64,000 nt of DNA from Maratus speciosus (taxonomy: Eukaryota; Arthropoda; Arachnida; Araneae; Salticidae). Made by a program: the position numbers and the translations under genes. The stretch spans positions 151,387,915-151,451,914 of the forward strand of contig OZ010791.1 in NCBI GenBank assembly GCA_963932465.1, in the 5' to 3' direction. A model generated the notes under the pieces. That model did no database searches. It saw only the letters and a program-made list of their open reading frames with translations, and was not told the DNA's origin. This document shows positions 22,195 to 33,343 of the stretch, piece after piece (position 1 is the stretch's first letter; each line of letters begins with the position of its first letter).

Positions 22195-23242
22195 GAATAT
22201 GTCATTTTAAAAATAATCTTTAGAATATTTTTGTTGATGTTCAGAGGGACCTCCCCCTTGGATCCGCCACTGTAGATTACATAGTTCAGTATTACATATT
22301 TTATGATTACATATTTTAAATTTTAAAATAAGTCGTATATTATAAAATTAGTAAAATTCTCTTTGTAAATATACTTTGTGGAAGGGGGGGGGGGGCAAAA
22401 TCCATGTTTGCCCCGGGTGCAAATAGAAAATTTACTAATGAAACTAGAACAAGTTTTTACAATTTAAAACATGTCTTACTAAGGTCTTAATACCCAAATA
22501 CCTGCAGATTATTTCAATCTCTCTTTGAGTCCCAAAAATTGCGATTCAAAATTCTGTAACTGACGTAACATAACATACACAAGCATTTTTTTCTGCTTTC
22601 ATTGAAGTGTAAAAATTATCAAAACTATCCAGTTAAAAAATGTGATTTAATTCTCAACAACACTAAGTAATGTCAAATTATAACAGTAACTTGTTTAATT
22701 AATTTCTGAATAATAATAAAAAAGAAATGGCATTTACACGTGTAACTGACGTAACTTTTATTGTATAACTGACGTAACATTATGACTTTACAAAGACAAT
22801 AATGGTACTTAATTTAGTTTGTAAACAGTAATTTACAATGCCTTTTTATTAGGATTTTTCTATAGAATATAAAAATATTAAGTTTTCCAATCATATCCTT
22901 AAATTAAACACATTATAAATTTGATTCCCATCCCCCACCCCCACCCCCCCCCCCCAAAAATTATGATTTTCTGTGGAATTGCCCTATATTTCTATTGTCA
23001 GAGCATTATATTTGTACATTTCCTAATTCTATAAAATACTAAAAAGAAGATTTGAGTGAAGTTATAAATATTGTACAAAATTCCTATAAATTCAAATTTA
23101 ATTAATTAATTTTAATTGGCAAAATTCTTCTAAAATTTATTAAATGATTGTGTAAATCTTCTAATGTAGTTTCAAAAATTCACGGAAAAGGTTTTAGAAG
23201 ATGAAATTTTCATGAATTCCTAATTTGGGACATAAAGGGTAA

Positions 23243-23739
23243 TGAACCAAATGAACAACTTTATTTATTACGCGTGCTTTGTCGAATGTATTCCAATAAA
23301 ATAAAAATAAAAAAGATTGGATTGCTTTGACTTACAATACTGCCACACCCCGCTATTTTTTTTTTTTTTTTTTTTTCGGATCTCTTGCTGTTAAATTTGA
23401 GCTACTTTTACGGTACATGGAAATAAAAATCCTAAAAAATACTTATTTAAGTACTTTATATAGTAAATGGCATTTATTTTATATTGTATTTCTGAAAAAT
23501 TGCCGTATTTGTAATTAAATAAAATAATATTGATTGAATTTTACGTATATCAGTCTAAAGAAAACCATACTTGAGAGAAAAATATCTGCTTATCTGTATG
23601 TATATGTATGCGCATCAGATTTGCTTAAAAATGCCTGCATTCATTTCAAAGGACATAAAATTGTCTTAAATTTACCGTGAAATGTCATTCCTAATTAAAG
23701 AATAAGAAATAAAGCACTGTAATTTTTAGACAAGCCTCA
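23243..23739. other. no gene seen
   Basis: AT-rich DNA with a T-run at about 23350-23376; a 63-codon frame crosses it and is unrecognised. Confidence 0.5.
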
Positions 23740-24010
23740 GAGATTTATTTTATCGATGACCAAAAATGTCAGGCGCTTTTTCGGGATTACATTTTCTCGA
23801 AAGAATAAAAGAGGAGCGGCAAGTGGAGTTTCTCTCAGTTCAGCCAAAATAAATTGATAGATGACCTTTTAGGATGAAAAAAAAAATCGGAAAAAGACGT
23901 TTTTCGAATTTGTTGCATTTCCTGTCGTCGAGAGTGCGGTCATTTTAGTCGTTTATTCAAACTTGTAAGACGAGTTGACAAAATGTGTGGGAACGGGACA
24001 TTTGTAACTC
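23740..24010. other. GC-richer unique block, candidate regulatory DNA
   Basis: It stands out from its surroundings in base composition and lack of repeat vocabulary. It includes TGTGGGAA (a Su(H)-type site, near 23980), TTTATCGATG and TCGTCGAGAGTGCGGTC. No coding frame. Regulatory function is a guess from composition. Confidence 0.3.
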
Positions 24011-24414
24011 GCTTTCTTCGATATCTTTTCCGAGAATTTATTTTATTTTATTTTATTTTTTAATGTAGTGCTTTCTTCATGATAGGAATGAGAGAATGTC
24101 TCTTTGGCAGTATAGGAAGTACCTTGTTTGAAATAAAAATACATTTATATGTACCATTTTTGGTTTGTTAGGCGTTATATTTATTTATTTATTTTTAGTC
24201 TGATCTATATCTATAGCCATAAACTTATAATTATTAACCATATATAACCATATATAACCCATTATAATTATATAAAAATTAACCTAGTGTAATTTCGTAT
24301 CCAGCGATTTCTGGAGTTCCATTACCTGGGATTTATTCTGTTGAGCTGAAGCAGGTTTCAGACCAAATGCTATAATCATTTAAGTTTGCTGGGTGAAAAA
24401 GTTCCACCAGATTC

Positions 24415-24490
24415 GTCCGGGATAGCTCAGATGGCAGAGCACAGGCGGCTTGAGCCAGGAGATCCCTGGTTCGAATCCTGGTTTTTTGGG
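24415..24490 (+). ncRNA. tRNA-like sequence (SINE head or tRNA pseudogene)
   Basis: A box TAGCTCAGATGG (24423-24434) and a perfect B box GGTTCGAATCC (24468-24478) are correctly spaced. The acceptor ends (GTCCGGG versus TTTTTTGGG) do not pair, the T stem has a central mismatch and the anticodon loop lacks the T before the anticodon. It is therefore not a working tRNA; a pol III SINE head or decayed pseudogene fits. A T-run right after the B box would stop pol III. Confidence 0.55.
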
Positions 24491-25429
24491 TGAAACATTA
24501 AACTTTTTCCAAAAAATAGGCAAAAAAATCTCGCAAAAAAACAGGTTAATGACTATTCTCGAATTGCCACCTTTAAAAGTCAAATTTATTCCTCCCCGCA
24601 CCTGTGGGATGTACGCATCACGTTGGGGACCATCGCGCTAGAGAATAGGGACTAACTCTTTTAGACACAGTGCCCATTCTAATCAACATAGTACATAACC
24701 GTAAAATATTGGCGTTTTACACGTTTTACCAGTTATCTGATCCGTTGAGCGTTAGAGCTATCAAGTGTATATATTTCAAGTAATCCTAACTGGTTACTTT
24801 AATGATGATACGTAGACGTATGTGGAAAGAAAGCTGCAAGCCGCCATTGCTGCCAGTACCGAGATCAATGTAAGTCAGTGCAATATTGAACCAATATAAT
24901 ACATTTTACTTACATACATACGCATACCACACTACAATCCGTGAAAAATTTTGGCTTCGCTTTGTATACTCGGTTAGACCGTCTGATCACTGGAATTTGA
25001 TTTATAATATGTAAGTTGATTTTGTTTAAGGAATTTTCTACCTCCTCGACCCATCTCTTTCTAGGTCTTTCAACACTCTTTTTTACCCATTAACTTTGCA
25101 CATATTTCAAAAAGAAAAAGAAATAATAATGTGCACGTAGTTATCTTGCATAATGAGAGAATTATATGAAAAAATAAGCGCATGTCTAGGATTCTGATCA
25201 AAGATTTTATCAGCATTTACATTCATCTATATTCACTCTGATGTGCATTGAAAAAAATTGACGTAAAAACATTTTAGGAACAAAATTATGGTATTTATGT
25301 ACTTCTCACATACCATTCAACCTTCTGAATTGGCCGAAATTATTTTTAATTGTATAAAAATGCGATATGAGAGAAATGGTTAAAAATATGCCAATGTTCT
25401 TCGAGTGTAAATTGCACATCTTCAACACA
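24491..25429. other. no gene seen
   Basis: The first 150-200 bp may be the body of a SINE headed by the tRNA-like sequence; the rest is AT-rich without recognisable structure. Confidence 0.4.
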
Positions 25430-25807
25430 TCACTGACTTTTAAACTTTCACTCACCTTTTTTTCACTCACTTTCAGACTAGCTTTTAAAGGTGAAAACAT
25501 AAAACTTGATAACGTGATTTTTGAAGAGATGTATAAGCGGTCGTGTGTTTTCATTTTTCGCTTAATTATTTTCTCAGTATGACCCTTTTTTTCGTTCCCA
25601 GCTCTCTCGCTTCGGGAAAGTTGGTTCAAAACGTCAACTTTGACAGCATTTTTTGCAACATATTCTGCCTTTATCAAAAACTTGACAAGCACGGCACATT
25701 ATATAGTTTCTGAATACAAGAATCTAACAGTTTGATACATTTCAGGGCAAAAGTGAATTAAAAAATAATTCAGAAAATAAGCAGTTTGGATTTGAGTACA
25801 CCCTTAA
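25430..25807 (-). mobile_element. family B TTAA MITE, left end decayed
   Basis: The right end GATTTGAGTACACCCTTAA closes at TTAA 25804-25807. Internal landmarks GAAACTTGATAACG-type, CTCAGTATGACCC, TTGGTTCAAAACG and GGCACATTATATAGTTTCTG match other copies. The start is degraded near repeated TTTCACTCAC. Opposite-strand frames at 25306-25692 and 25367-25582 are MITE read-through. Confidence 0.7.
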
Positions 25808-27787
25808 AGCATGGATTTAGACAACTTTAGGAAATATCATCCCAAACACATCCTCAGAATTTCCATTGTAACGATCACTTTAAAGGATGTTATTCAGGAG
25901 ATGACACGTGTTTTGCTCTCTCCCTCTCAATCAAACATTATACAGAATTACTCTGCGTCGATGTCGAACTGCATCATTCATCGATGAAGAGAACTGACTT
26001 CTCCTCATATTGGGAGTCATTCACATGGATGAATTCCTACTTCAGCTGTTTACCACTGCATAGTGCGATGTAATAACAGAGCGTTACTTGATCCCTGGAA
26101 TCAGAATCCCTTGCTGGAGATGAAACTTGCTATGCCTGTTTAAAATTATCTGAAATAAAAAAATTAAATGATAGCTTGGGATTCAAATATTGCACTCTTT
26201 TCGCTATTAATCAACAATTATATTAAATTAAACTGATTATACTTATTAGTCTGCGAATTTCTACTTCAATAACAAATTCAAGTACATCACCTTCATAACT
26301 CGACTACCTAGGCAACTCGATATTTATTACTCAGATGAATGGAATAATGTTAATTTTAAGGAAGACAAACGACAAATATCATTAACGTGACATAATTTAG
26401 AAAAGAATTACTATTTTGTGCGATTATATATTAATGGTATCTCAAACCTGTATAAAAGTACAGTTGTGTTCAACTACACTTATACAGATATTTACATTTT
26501 TATGTTCTCCATAGGAAAAAGAATATTAAAGAATTAAAAATTAAGATTGGAGAAATATCAACAATTCTTCTTGTGTAGAAACTCCCATGATTTTGAAAAA
26601 GTTGAAATTGTTGTATAATTGTCATATCTAACAAGGAGAGGTTCCGAGGTTGTAAACACATAATAAAGTGAACCTTTGTCTAGCAATAGAGATAGTCAAT
26701 GAATAAATACTAGTACATAAAATGCAATTATTGGGGGGCTTTGAAAAACAAGTCGCAAACTTTGCGCACCATTTATGCTTTACGCATATAATAGGACAAG
26801 TTGCCTTTTTTGTCTGGCTGGTTATGGCCCCCGGTCGACAGCTTGCCAAACTTCAGGACTTTGTTTCGGTGTGAGTTCGATACTCGACCAAGCTGTTGCT
26901 TCAAAACAAAATGATTTTTCTAACTGCAATTAAAAATATATACATTATTTAAATTTGAGGCAAATATAGACAAAAACATGTTTTTTTTTTGTATATATCA
27001 CAGTGAGATAATTTTGATTGTGAAATTTTGCATTTTTATGGATTTAATGAAAAATAAAAACAGAAAAGAAAATGTACGCAATTTGTATTTATTCAGTCGA
27101 CAGTTTTCCACACGAATAAACTCCTACTTTTCTCATTGAAATGGGGAAAAATACTGTACACTTTTTTATTTAATATTTTCCATTACTCTTATAATTTAAA
27201 AATTTTAATATTTTTTTTTCTGTAAATATAAGATTTCGAGATTAAGATAAAAGTTGTACATTTAAAATTTAAAAAATCAAATTTTACAAAAATCAGTTTT
27301 TGGAAAAAAAAATGATAATGGAAAAAAAATAATTTAGCATGCTTTTATTTTATGTATCTATTTTTATCCATTTCGCTGAGAAAAATAGGAGTTTATTCGT
27401 TTAAAAAAAATGTAAACAACTTGTAAATAAAAAGGAATATTTTGCCAACTGAACAAATTCAAACTGCATAATTTTTCTTTCTTTTAAAAATTTCAAATTA
27501 AAATTCTCCCCCCACCCCATCTCTGTAAATAAATAAATAAATACATATATGTTCAAAAATATGTTTTTATTTATATTTCTCACAAATTTAATTTCGAAAT
27601 AATTATCTATATACTTTTAATTCTGGGTCGATAATAACACTGTGCAATAGTGGTTTTGTCCTAGAACTAAAATTAGTTGATTCTAGATCAGTTTTTGGCG
27701 CTGATTCCGAATATGCTTTCCGTTTATCTCTAGGTGGTCCAGGTTTTGAGAAATTTGCATATTTAAATTTATGCAAATTTAAGCTTT
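25808..27787. other. about 2 kb without recognised genes or repeats
   Basis: AT-rich, apparently unique. GAGTTCGATACTC near 26872 resembles a tRNA B box but has no A box. Frames at 26628-26849, 27401-27583 and 27603-27806 (reverse) are short and unrecognised. Confidence 0.5.
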
Positions 27788-27790
27788 TTT

Positions 27791-28816
27791 GTGCTATTTT
27801 ATGCAAATTTTAGATACAATATATGTCACATCTAACTACGTTTTCTAGATAATGACTACTTGACTATTTGCTTTGGATAAATGTTACGATTTTCAAATTC
27901 TTAACATTTATTTATCAGTTATTAAGACTAATGTGCATATTTTTCATTGGTGTAATTTTTACATCACTATCAACTTTAAAATAGTTGCCACAGAATTGAT
28001 GTAATGTTTTTCTAGACTAGATTTTTATGCTGATTTCAAATCTGCAGTCTTTTTTCTTATGTCATGTCTAGTTTTAGAGTAAGATGAATTTCTACTTTTG
28101 CACGGCATTAACACAGGTTTGATATAAGATGCTTTTTAGGGGTAATGTAATTCATTGACAAGAAGGTGAACAGGGTCAGATTCATATCAGAGACATAAAC
28201 AAAAATTTTTACAAACGAAAAAAAAAAATAAGTAGTAGAATCTATCCTAACTAGTTGAAGTTTATCATACAAAGTATCATAAAAAGCTATTTCTGGCTTT
28301 TTTTGTGCTATTTTATGCAAATTTTAGATACAATATATGTCACATCTAACTACGTTTTCTAGATAATGACTACTTGACTATTTGCTTTGGATAAATGTTA
28401 CGATTTTCAAATTCTTAACATTTATTTATCAGTTATTAAGACTAATGTGCATATTTTTCATTGGTGTAATTTTTACATCACTATCAACTTTAAAATAGTT
28501 GCCACAGAATTGATGTAATGTTTTTCTAGACTAGATTTTTATGCTGATTTCAAATCTGCAGTCTTTTTTCTTATGTCATGTCTAGTTTTAGAGTAAGATG
28601 AATTTCTACTTTTGCACGGCATTAACACAGGTTTGATATAAGATGCTTTTTAGGGGTAATGTAATTCATTGACAAGAAGGTGAACAGGGTCAGATTCATA
28701 TCAGAGACATAAACAAAAATTTTTACAAACGAAAAAAAAAAATAAGTAGTAGAATCTATCCTAACTAGTTGAAGTTTATCATACAAAGTATCATAAAAAG
28801 CTATTTCTGGCTTTTT
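27791..28816 (+). repeat. 514-bp tandem duplication, apparently identical copies
   Basis: The segment starting GTGCTATTTTATGCAAATTT at 27791 restarts at 28305. All positions I compared across the unit agree, including an 11-A run, so the period is 514 bp with essentially no divergence. Either a very recent duplication or an assembly artefact. No gene is inside. Confidence 0.9.
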
Positions 28817-28937
28817 TGACCAAAAACTAAAATTTCACTTTTTTCCAAAAACTAGACGTGATAGAAGAAAACAGATACAAGATTTGAAATCAGCTCAAAA
28901 AACTGGTTTAGAAACACACGAGTACTGAAAAGTAACC

Positions 28938-29027
28938 GGCGTAAATTGGATGATTAAAGCACTAGACAGGAAATATTGGAAAAATCTGGGGGAGACCTAC
29001 ATCCAGCAGTGGATTGATAACGGTTGA
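28938..29027 (+). pseudogene. C-terminus of a non-LTR retrotransposon (RTE-like) polyprotein
   Basis: The frame ending at the TGA of 29025-29027 reads LDRKYWKNLGETYIQQWIDNG, close to the WR.LGEAYVQQW ending of many arthropod endonuclease/reverse-transcriptase elements. A (TGA)n tail follows to about 29045, as expected of RTE-type 3' ends. Only about 30 codons remain; the rest is missing by 5' truncation, usual for such insertions. The clade is inferred from the ending and the tail. Confidence 0.7.
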
Positions 29028-29046
29028 TGATGATGATGATGATGAT
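29025..29046 (+). repeat. (TGA)n tail
   Basis: Six to seven TGA repeats follow the retrotransposon stop codon and mark its 3' end. Confidence 0.8.
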
Positions 29047-29247
29047 ATATGTTTGAAACTTGTCTTAAAACTTAATTTATAATTTATATATTTAAAATAG
29101 TGGATAATTTGTAATATTTTATAATGGTTATATATAGATAGATATATAAAGTTTTTTACTGGGGGAGGGGGGGGGGGGGTCTTGAGGTCATGATCGGCGT
29201 AAATCTTTAAAAAAAATTTCTGAAATTCCAACATAGGGGAGAATGTA
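29047..29247 (-). mobile_element. HINE family D-related end, interrupted
   Basis: An AT-rich microsatellite-like stretch, a G-run, GAGGTCATGATCGGCGTAAA and TTTCTGAAATTCC parallel the end of D1 (GGGGTCATGATCGATGAAAA, TTTTGAAATCGC). The match resumes at 31417 with ATAGGTAG...GAAATCTACC, so element E was inserted into it. Confidence 0.5.
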
Positions 29248-29995
29248 CAGGGCCGAAACTAGCCTTTTTTGCACCCGGGGCAAACATGGATTTTGGCACC
29301 CCCCAACCCTTCCTTGCGCACAATAAAAGTCATTGACCGCAACTACCCTATGGAAAAAAAGAAGAAAAATTCCTTAAAAAATAAAATCATTTAGTAATAA
29401 TTAAAATGCCAGCAAGAAATATTCAAACAACACTCCCATAGGATTAACATTAGCCTGAGCATTAAGAGCCTGCAATAGTCACGCGAAGAAACTGGATCGC
29501 TACTGTTAAACTGGTGGGAGCGGTTATTTTTTTAATTTCCTACTTGCATATGTGGAGCAAACATTCAAACTATGCTTTCTCCTTTAGATACAAATTTTCA
29601 AAAAACACAAAAAAAACTGATAAATTAGAAAGTAACTTGTATTTAATTCTAATTTTTATTGTGTATTTTTATTACTGGTTATTAAAAAAAAAAAAACTGA
29701 AAGCATACATAAGATATTAAATCTAAAACAAATTAATAAAATGCATTTAATATTAGGAGAAATCACGTTTTGACCGAATTCAGAGGAGGAAACATGTTTT
29801 GATTGTTTGACAAGTGGATAAAACGCTTTTTGAATGAAATAAGTTCTAACTCACAAATAATACAACAGCATTATTTTATTTGAGCAAATGCTGAACTTTA
29901 GTTGATTATTGATAAAATAAAATGACAGATTATGGTACCTAGTAGTATTCATTAAATATTTATTAAATAAATACTCGTTCGCCAAAAATCCACTT

Positions 29996-30353
29996 TTAAA
30001 ACCAAATTATTAACCAAATTAATTTCAAAACCACCAAACAAATTTTAAAACCAATATCTTCATCTAGACAGTCACATACTTTTCTCTCTTCTTCATTGCA
30101 GGCTGGTAAACCATGGTTAATGTGGTTGTGCTGTTTGAAGACATCATGAGGTTGATTTTGCCATTGTTCAGCATACATTACCGTCAAAAGTTTGTCAACA
30201 TCTTTTTTCGTTTCAATTGATATGGCGTGGCTAAGAGGAAGAGACTCTAAAACAACCCTTTGAACACGGACAACAGTAACTCCCTTTTTAAGAAGATTTA
30301 CACCAGATTCTTCATTTAGATCTTGAAACCTATAATTCTGGAAGTCTTTAACC
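29996..30353 (-). pseudogene. coding-like reverse frame inside element E
   Basis: About 115 codons are open on the reverse strand, with balanced composition (SGVNLLKKGVTVVRV, ETKKDVDKLL, CNEEERKVCDCLDEDIG), unlike the low-complexity frames nearby. Its upstream end runs into a family A MITE at 30354, which would truncate it. I do not recognise the family; it may be a remnant of the protein that once moved element E or captured host sequence. Confidence 0.35.
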
Positions 30354-30783
30354 TTAAGGCTGTTCTTAACTGCTCTGCTCAACAAGCGCAAAGCGTTTTG
30401 ACCCATTTACAAATTCATTTTTTAACGGAAAGGTATAAAATTGTAAAACCTGGCCATGGAATCGATTTGGAATTGAACTGTTTTTTCCATTTTTTGATCA
30501 ATCGATTACCTATTGAGTTATAAACGATTTCGATCACGTGACAAACGCATTTTTCGCCCGCTCTTGAGTGCTCTTTCTTCCTTCGCGCGGAAATTCGGTT
30601 CAAAAGGCCCACTTTGACACTATTTTCTGAAAGATCTATTGCGTTTGGAAAAAAATGGAAAAAGCAGCTCGATGACATAGTTTTTCTGCACAACAACACC
30701 AGCTAGTTTCATGTATTTTCGAACAAAAATAAATTAAAACTTATGTCAGAAAGTTGCCCTTTTGGATTTGAGAACAGCCTTAA
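30354..30783 (+). mobile_element. family A TTAA MITE, intact
   Basis: TTAAGGCTGTTCTTAACTGC to GAGAACAGCCTTAA, 430 bp, TTAA on both sides. This is a good reference copy for the family. It lies in element E and cuts the reverse frame there. Confidence 0.85.
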
Positions 30784-31416
30784 CAGTTTACTTATTTTTC
30801 TCTAAAACAATCCATTTCAATTGTGACATATACGGTAGGTTTCGAAAGTACACATTAAGTGACAACTGTGATTGTCAGACTGGAGAAATCACTGTTTGAC
30901 TGAATGCAGGCTTTGGAGGAAACACTCTTTGATTGAAACGACAAGTTTTAAAATTGGTTTATAATCGGATAAAAATTTTTTTGGTTAAAAATACCGATTA
31001 TTTCTGTGCAATTTAACATAAAGTTCATAAAACTAACAATAACTTATTTTTTTATTTTTTGGGGAGAAAACACGGTTTGAATGTTTGCTCCTCATAGCTA
31101 GTTTTAAATGATTTTTTTCTTGCTTAGAAAGAATAGCTGAGATTGAATTCTAACCAGGTTAGTGTTTACTTTTTCGATTTTGGTTGCAGATTATTTTTTT
31201 TATATAGTTAATTTCACTTTCATAAATTTGAAAAGAACGCTCCCATAGGTTTAACATTAGCTTGCGAGTTGCTTTGTATTTCATATATATATATATATAC
31301 TTTTTTGTATGAAACGATAAACGAAATCTTCATTTGGCGCCCCCCTTCTTTCGTTCAGGCGCCCGAGGCAGATGCCCGTCTGCACCCCCCCCCCCCCCTC
31401 CCTAGTTTCGGCCCTG

Positions 31417-31960
31417 TGTAATAGGTAGTATTTATTATGAAATCTACCAAAAAAAAAAAAAGGTCGGGGAAGTACAAGGTAGAAAAGTTACACATAGAAT
31501 TATTAATAAAGAAAAACACATTATTTTGCATCAGCTGAATAGAGAGAATACGATATTTTTACATTATTCTTCACGTTTTAACCCCTTGAGGGGCCTATCC
31601 CATCTAATTTCAATCAAGATTTGCATCAAAAACTTTTAATTAAATTTTAATTTTATAACTTTGTTGAAAAAAGTCGTAAAATTGCTTTTCCTTATTTAGA
31701 ATTTTTTTTTTTCAAAAATTTCGGTGTGAATTCAACATTATAGAAACACAATTATTTGCCCCTGAAATGATTAAACGAAAATTCATTTGTTTCAATTATT
31801 GCATGCATAAAAAAAAAAAAAAAAACACACAACAAATGAAGAAATCATAAAGAATCTCTAATCTTTAGTACCTTGATATAGCAATATTTCAGAAGCTAAA
31901 CTCGGCAGATAAAGAGAGAAAAATGGTCATTTTCACCATTCTTAAAATATAAGAAACTTT
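31417..31960. other. rest of HINE-like host repeat, then AT-rich DNA
   Basis: ATAGGTAG and GAAATCTACC continue the repeat interrupted at 29247. Beyond about 31460 the sequence is AT-rich with an A-run near 31810-31825 and nothing recognisable. Confidence 0.4.
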
Positions 31961-32205
31961 GAATATTTCGCAGATCATATATTTTAACGATAAAAGCCAT
32001 GGAACGGGAAAAGGGAGGTTTTATTGGGATGGATTCGCTAATTGCGCTTCATTTGCTGTGCTTTGTTTAGCTATGACAGCCGACTATATTCGGATGACAA
32101 ATGGGTCTTTTAAGTGGTCGGATTATTTAGTAGGGGTGTTTAAAGGGTGCACTCTCGTACACACCACTAATCGGTCGCTTACCGCTTGAACATTTGTTTC
32201 CTTGT
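31960..32205 (+). promoter_or_regulatory. candidate regulatory island with clustered homeodomain-type sites
   Basis: A GC-richer, non-repetitive block with GCTAATTGCGC, TTTTAAGTGG (NK2-type), ATGACAGCC (TGACAG, Meis/Hth-type) and CATTTG motifs within about 150 bp. A 76-codon frame spans it (starting at 31959), with no family resemblance; coding cannot be excluded. The motif names come from general knowledge and the function is inferred. Confidence 0.3.
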
Positions 32206-32909
32206 TTATTTATTCCATCAGATTGCCGGTTTAAGATATTCTCATAAAATTATGCGGACTGGAGTTTTAGATTGCATAATACTTTCTTTGGTGTAAGTTG
32301 AGTTATAAAGAGTACTATCTGAACTTGATCAGTTGGGGAGGTTTTTATTTTTTATTTTTATTATTATTATTTACAGAGACCATAAGAGGAAAAGGAGGCG
32401 ATGGTCAGTTACACTTAATTTAAATTTTACTTTATTACCTACGCACCTGCACACGTATATTTAAGTTTAGTAAGTACCATATTTAAGTAATATGTATACG
32501 AAAATTTTAATCAAGTTATTAGGTGGCCTAGAATTATTAAATTAGATAAAAGTTATAAGTTTAAACTGTACAAAAAAGTAAAAATACGTATAAAAGTTGA
32601 CTGATTTGATTTATGCTTGGTAGAAAGCACGAACTTTTGAAGCTCTTTTATCTTTTTTTTGCTTATTTTTTTTATTATTTATTATTATTATTTTTTAAAG
32701 ATGTGACAACAGAACAGGGATTTTTTTTAAAACTATCTCTCCGGATTTCTAAATTGTCTTCTCAATGTAGAATCATAATTTAATTAATATTAAAGCATTA
32801 ATTGATTATAGGGTGCTTTTTTTTAAATATTACACTCCTTCACTAGATTCATTGTTTTATCTATTTATCTAGACATTATACAGATTTAAAAACACGCCAA
32901 AAGACATTG
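32206..32909. other. no gene seen
   Basis: AT-rich with TTATTATTATT runs near 32355 and 32680. Confidence 0.5.
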
Positions 32910-33146
32910 TAGATGTCTGAAAGTTTAAAAAAATACACACTTTTCAAACATATATAAAGGTCGTACGGATGTATAAATTTTTAAAATATTTTCAGCTCAG
33001 AAACCTTTCATATCTTCACATCTCTCGCTCAGAATCAGAAAGCTCCCTTTCTGAGCGAGGTGAAAATATTTTTAAATGTTCATGCATCTGTAGGATCTTT
33101 ATATATTATTGAAAAGTGTGTATTTTTTAAAACTTTTAGACATCTA
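32910..33146. mobile_element. foldback MITE (long hairpin)
   Basis: TAGATGTCTGAAAGTTTAAA at the left is mirrored by TTTTAGACATCTA at the right; arms of about 110 bp (AATACACACTTTTCAA, AAATATTTTCA, CTCGCTCAGAA) meet with a loop of only about 10-15 bases. It would form a long RNA hairpin if transcribed. Confidence 0.75.
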
Positions 33147-33343
33147 AGAAAAAATATGTTCTTTTTTACCCGCAACTGGGGCAGATGGGATCTCACTATG
33201 GGTATGGGATCTCACTGTGTCGAGAGATTTTCTGATGAAGAAGACGCCAGACTTCAGAAATATCTCTTGTGCTGAGAATACTTTGAAAACTGTTTTTTTT
33301 TTTTTTTTTTTTGGTACTTCTATCGTAGCATGAAAATTTAAAG

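Larger units (their letters stand above)
21749..22420 (-). mobile_element. CAGGGCC-type element E, copy 1 (truncated)
   Basis: The left end CAGGGCCGAAACTAAGG, a G-run, then GCATGTGCCCGGGCGCC is the inverse of the right end of the copy at 29248-31416. On the other side GGCAAAATCCATGTTTGCCC (about 22395-22415) matches the opposite end, but the final CGGCCCTG is lost. It contains the snapback at 21845-22143 and a pogo-like end. Confidence 0.55.
21726..22988. mobile_element. TIR element ending TAGGGCAATTCCA
   Basis: TATAGGGCAATTCCATCC (21723) and GTGGAATTGCCCTATA (22973-22988) are inverted. TAACTGACG recurs inside as TAACTGACGTAAC at 22558, 22744 and 22764. It lies within the piggyBac-like copy and is itself interrupted by a CAGGGCC-type element. 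The superfamily is not identified. Confidence 0.5.
21465..23242. mobile_element. piggyBac-like element, about 1.8 kb, loaded with insertions
   Basis: Left TTAACCCTTTATGCC (from 21465) and right CATAAAGGGTAA (to 23242) are inverted termini, the right TTAA missing one T. CCCTTTATG after TTAA fits piggyBac-type ends. No transposase remains. Part of its left interior (AAAACAAAAAGTATTTTTAA, TCTTCAGCTTTCTTAATGTTG) recurs at 35400-35498. Confidence 0.5.
29248..31416 (+). mobile_element. CAGGGCC-type element E, copy 2, flanked by TGTA
   Basis: CAGGGCCGAAACTAG at the left is the exact inverse of CTAGTTTCGGCCCTG at the right. Comparing the interrupted host repeat with D1 shows TGTA (29244-29247 and 31417-31420) duplicated on both sides, a 4-bp target duplication. 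The interior holds the GCACCCGGGGCAAACATGG and GGCGCCC stretches shared with copies 1 and 3, a family A MITE and a coding-like reverse frame. It resembles hAT ends in sequence, but 4 bp is not the hAT duplication length. Confidence 0.6.

Noticed and set aside
25306..25692. 128-codon reverse frame
   Set aside because: It lies within a family B MITE; other copies of the family do not keep it open, so it is incidental.
26800..26885. Possible tRNA gene (GAGTTCGATACTC B-box-like stretch)
   Set aside because: No A box at the right distance and no pairing acceptor or anticodon arm.
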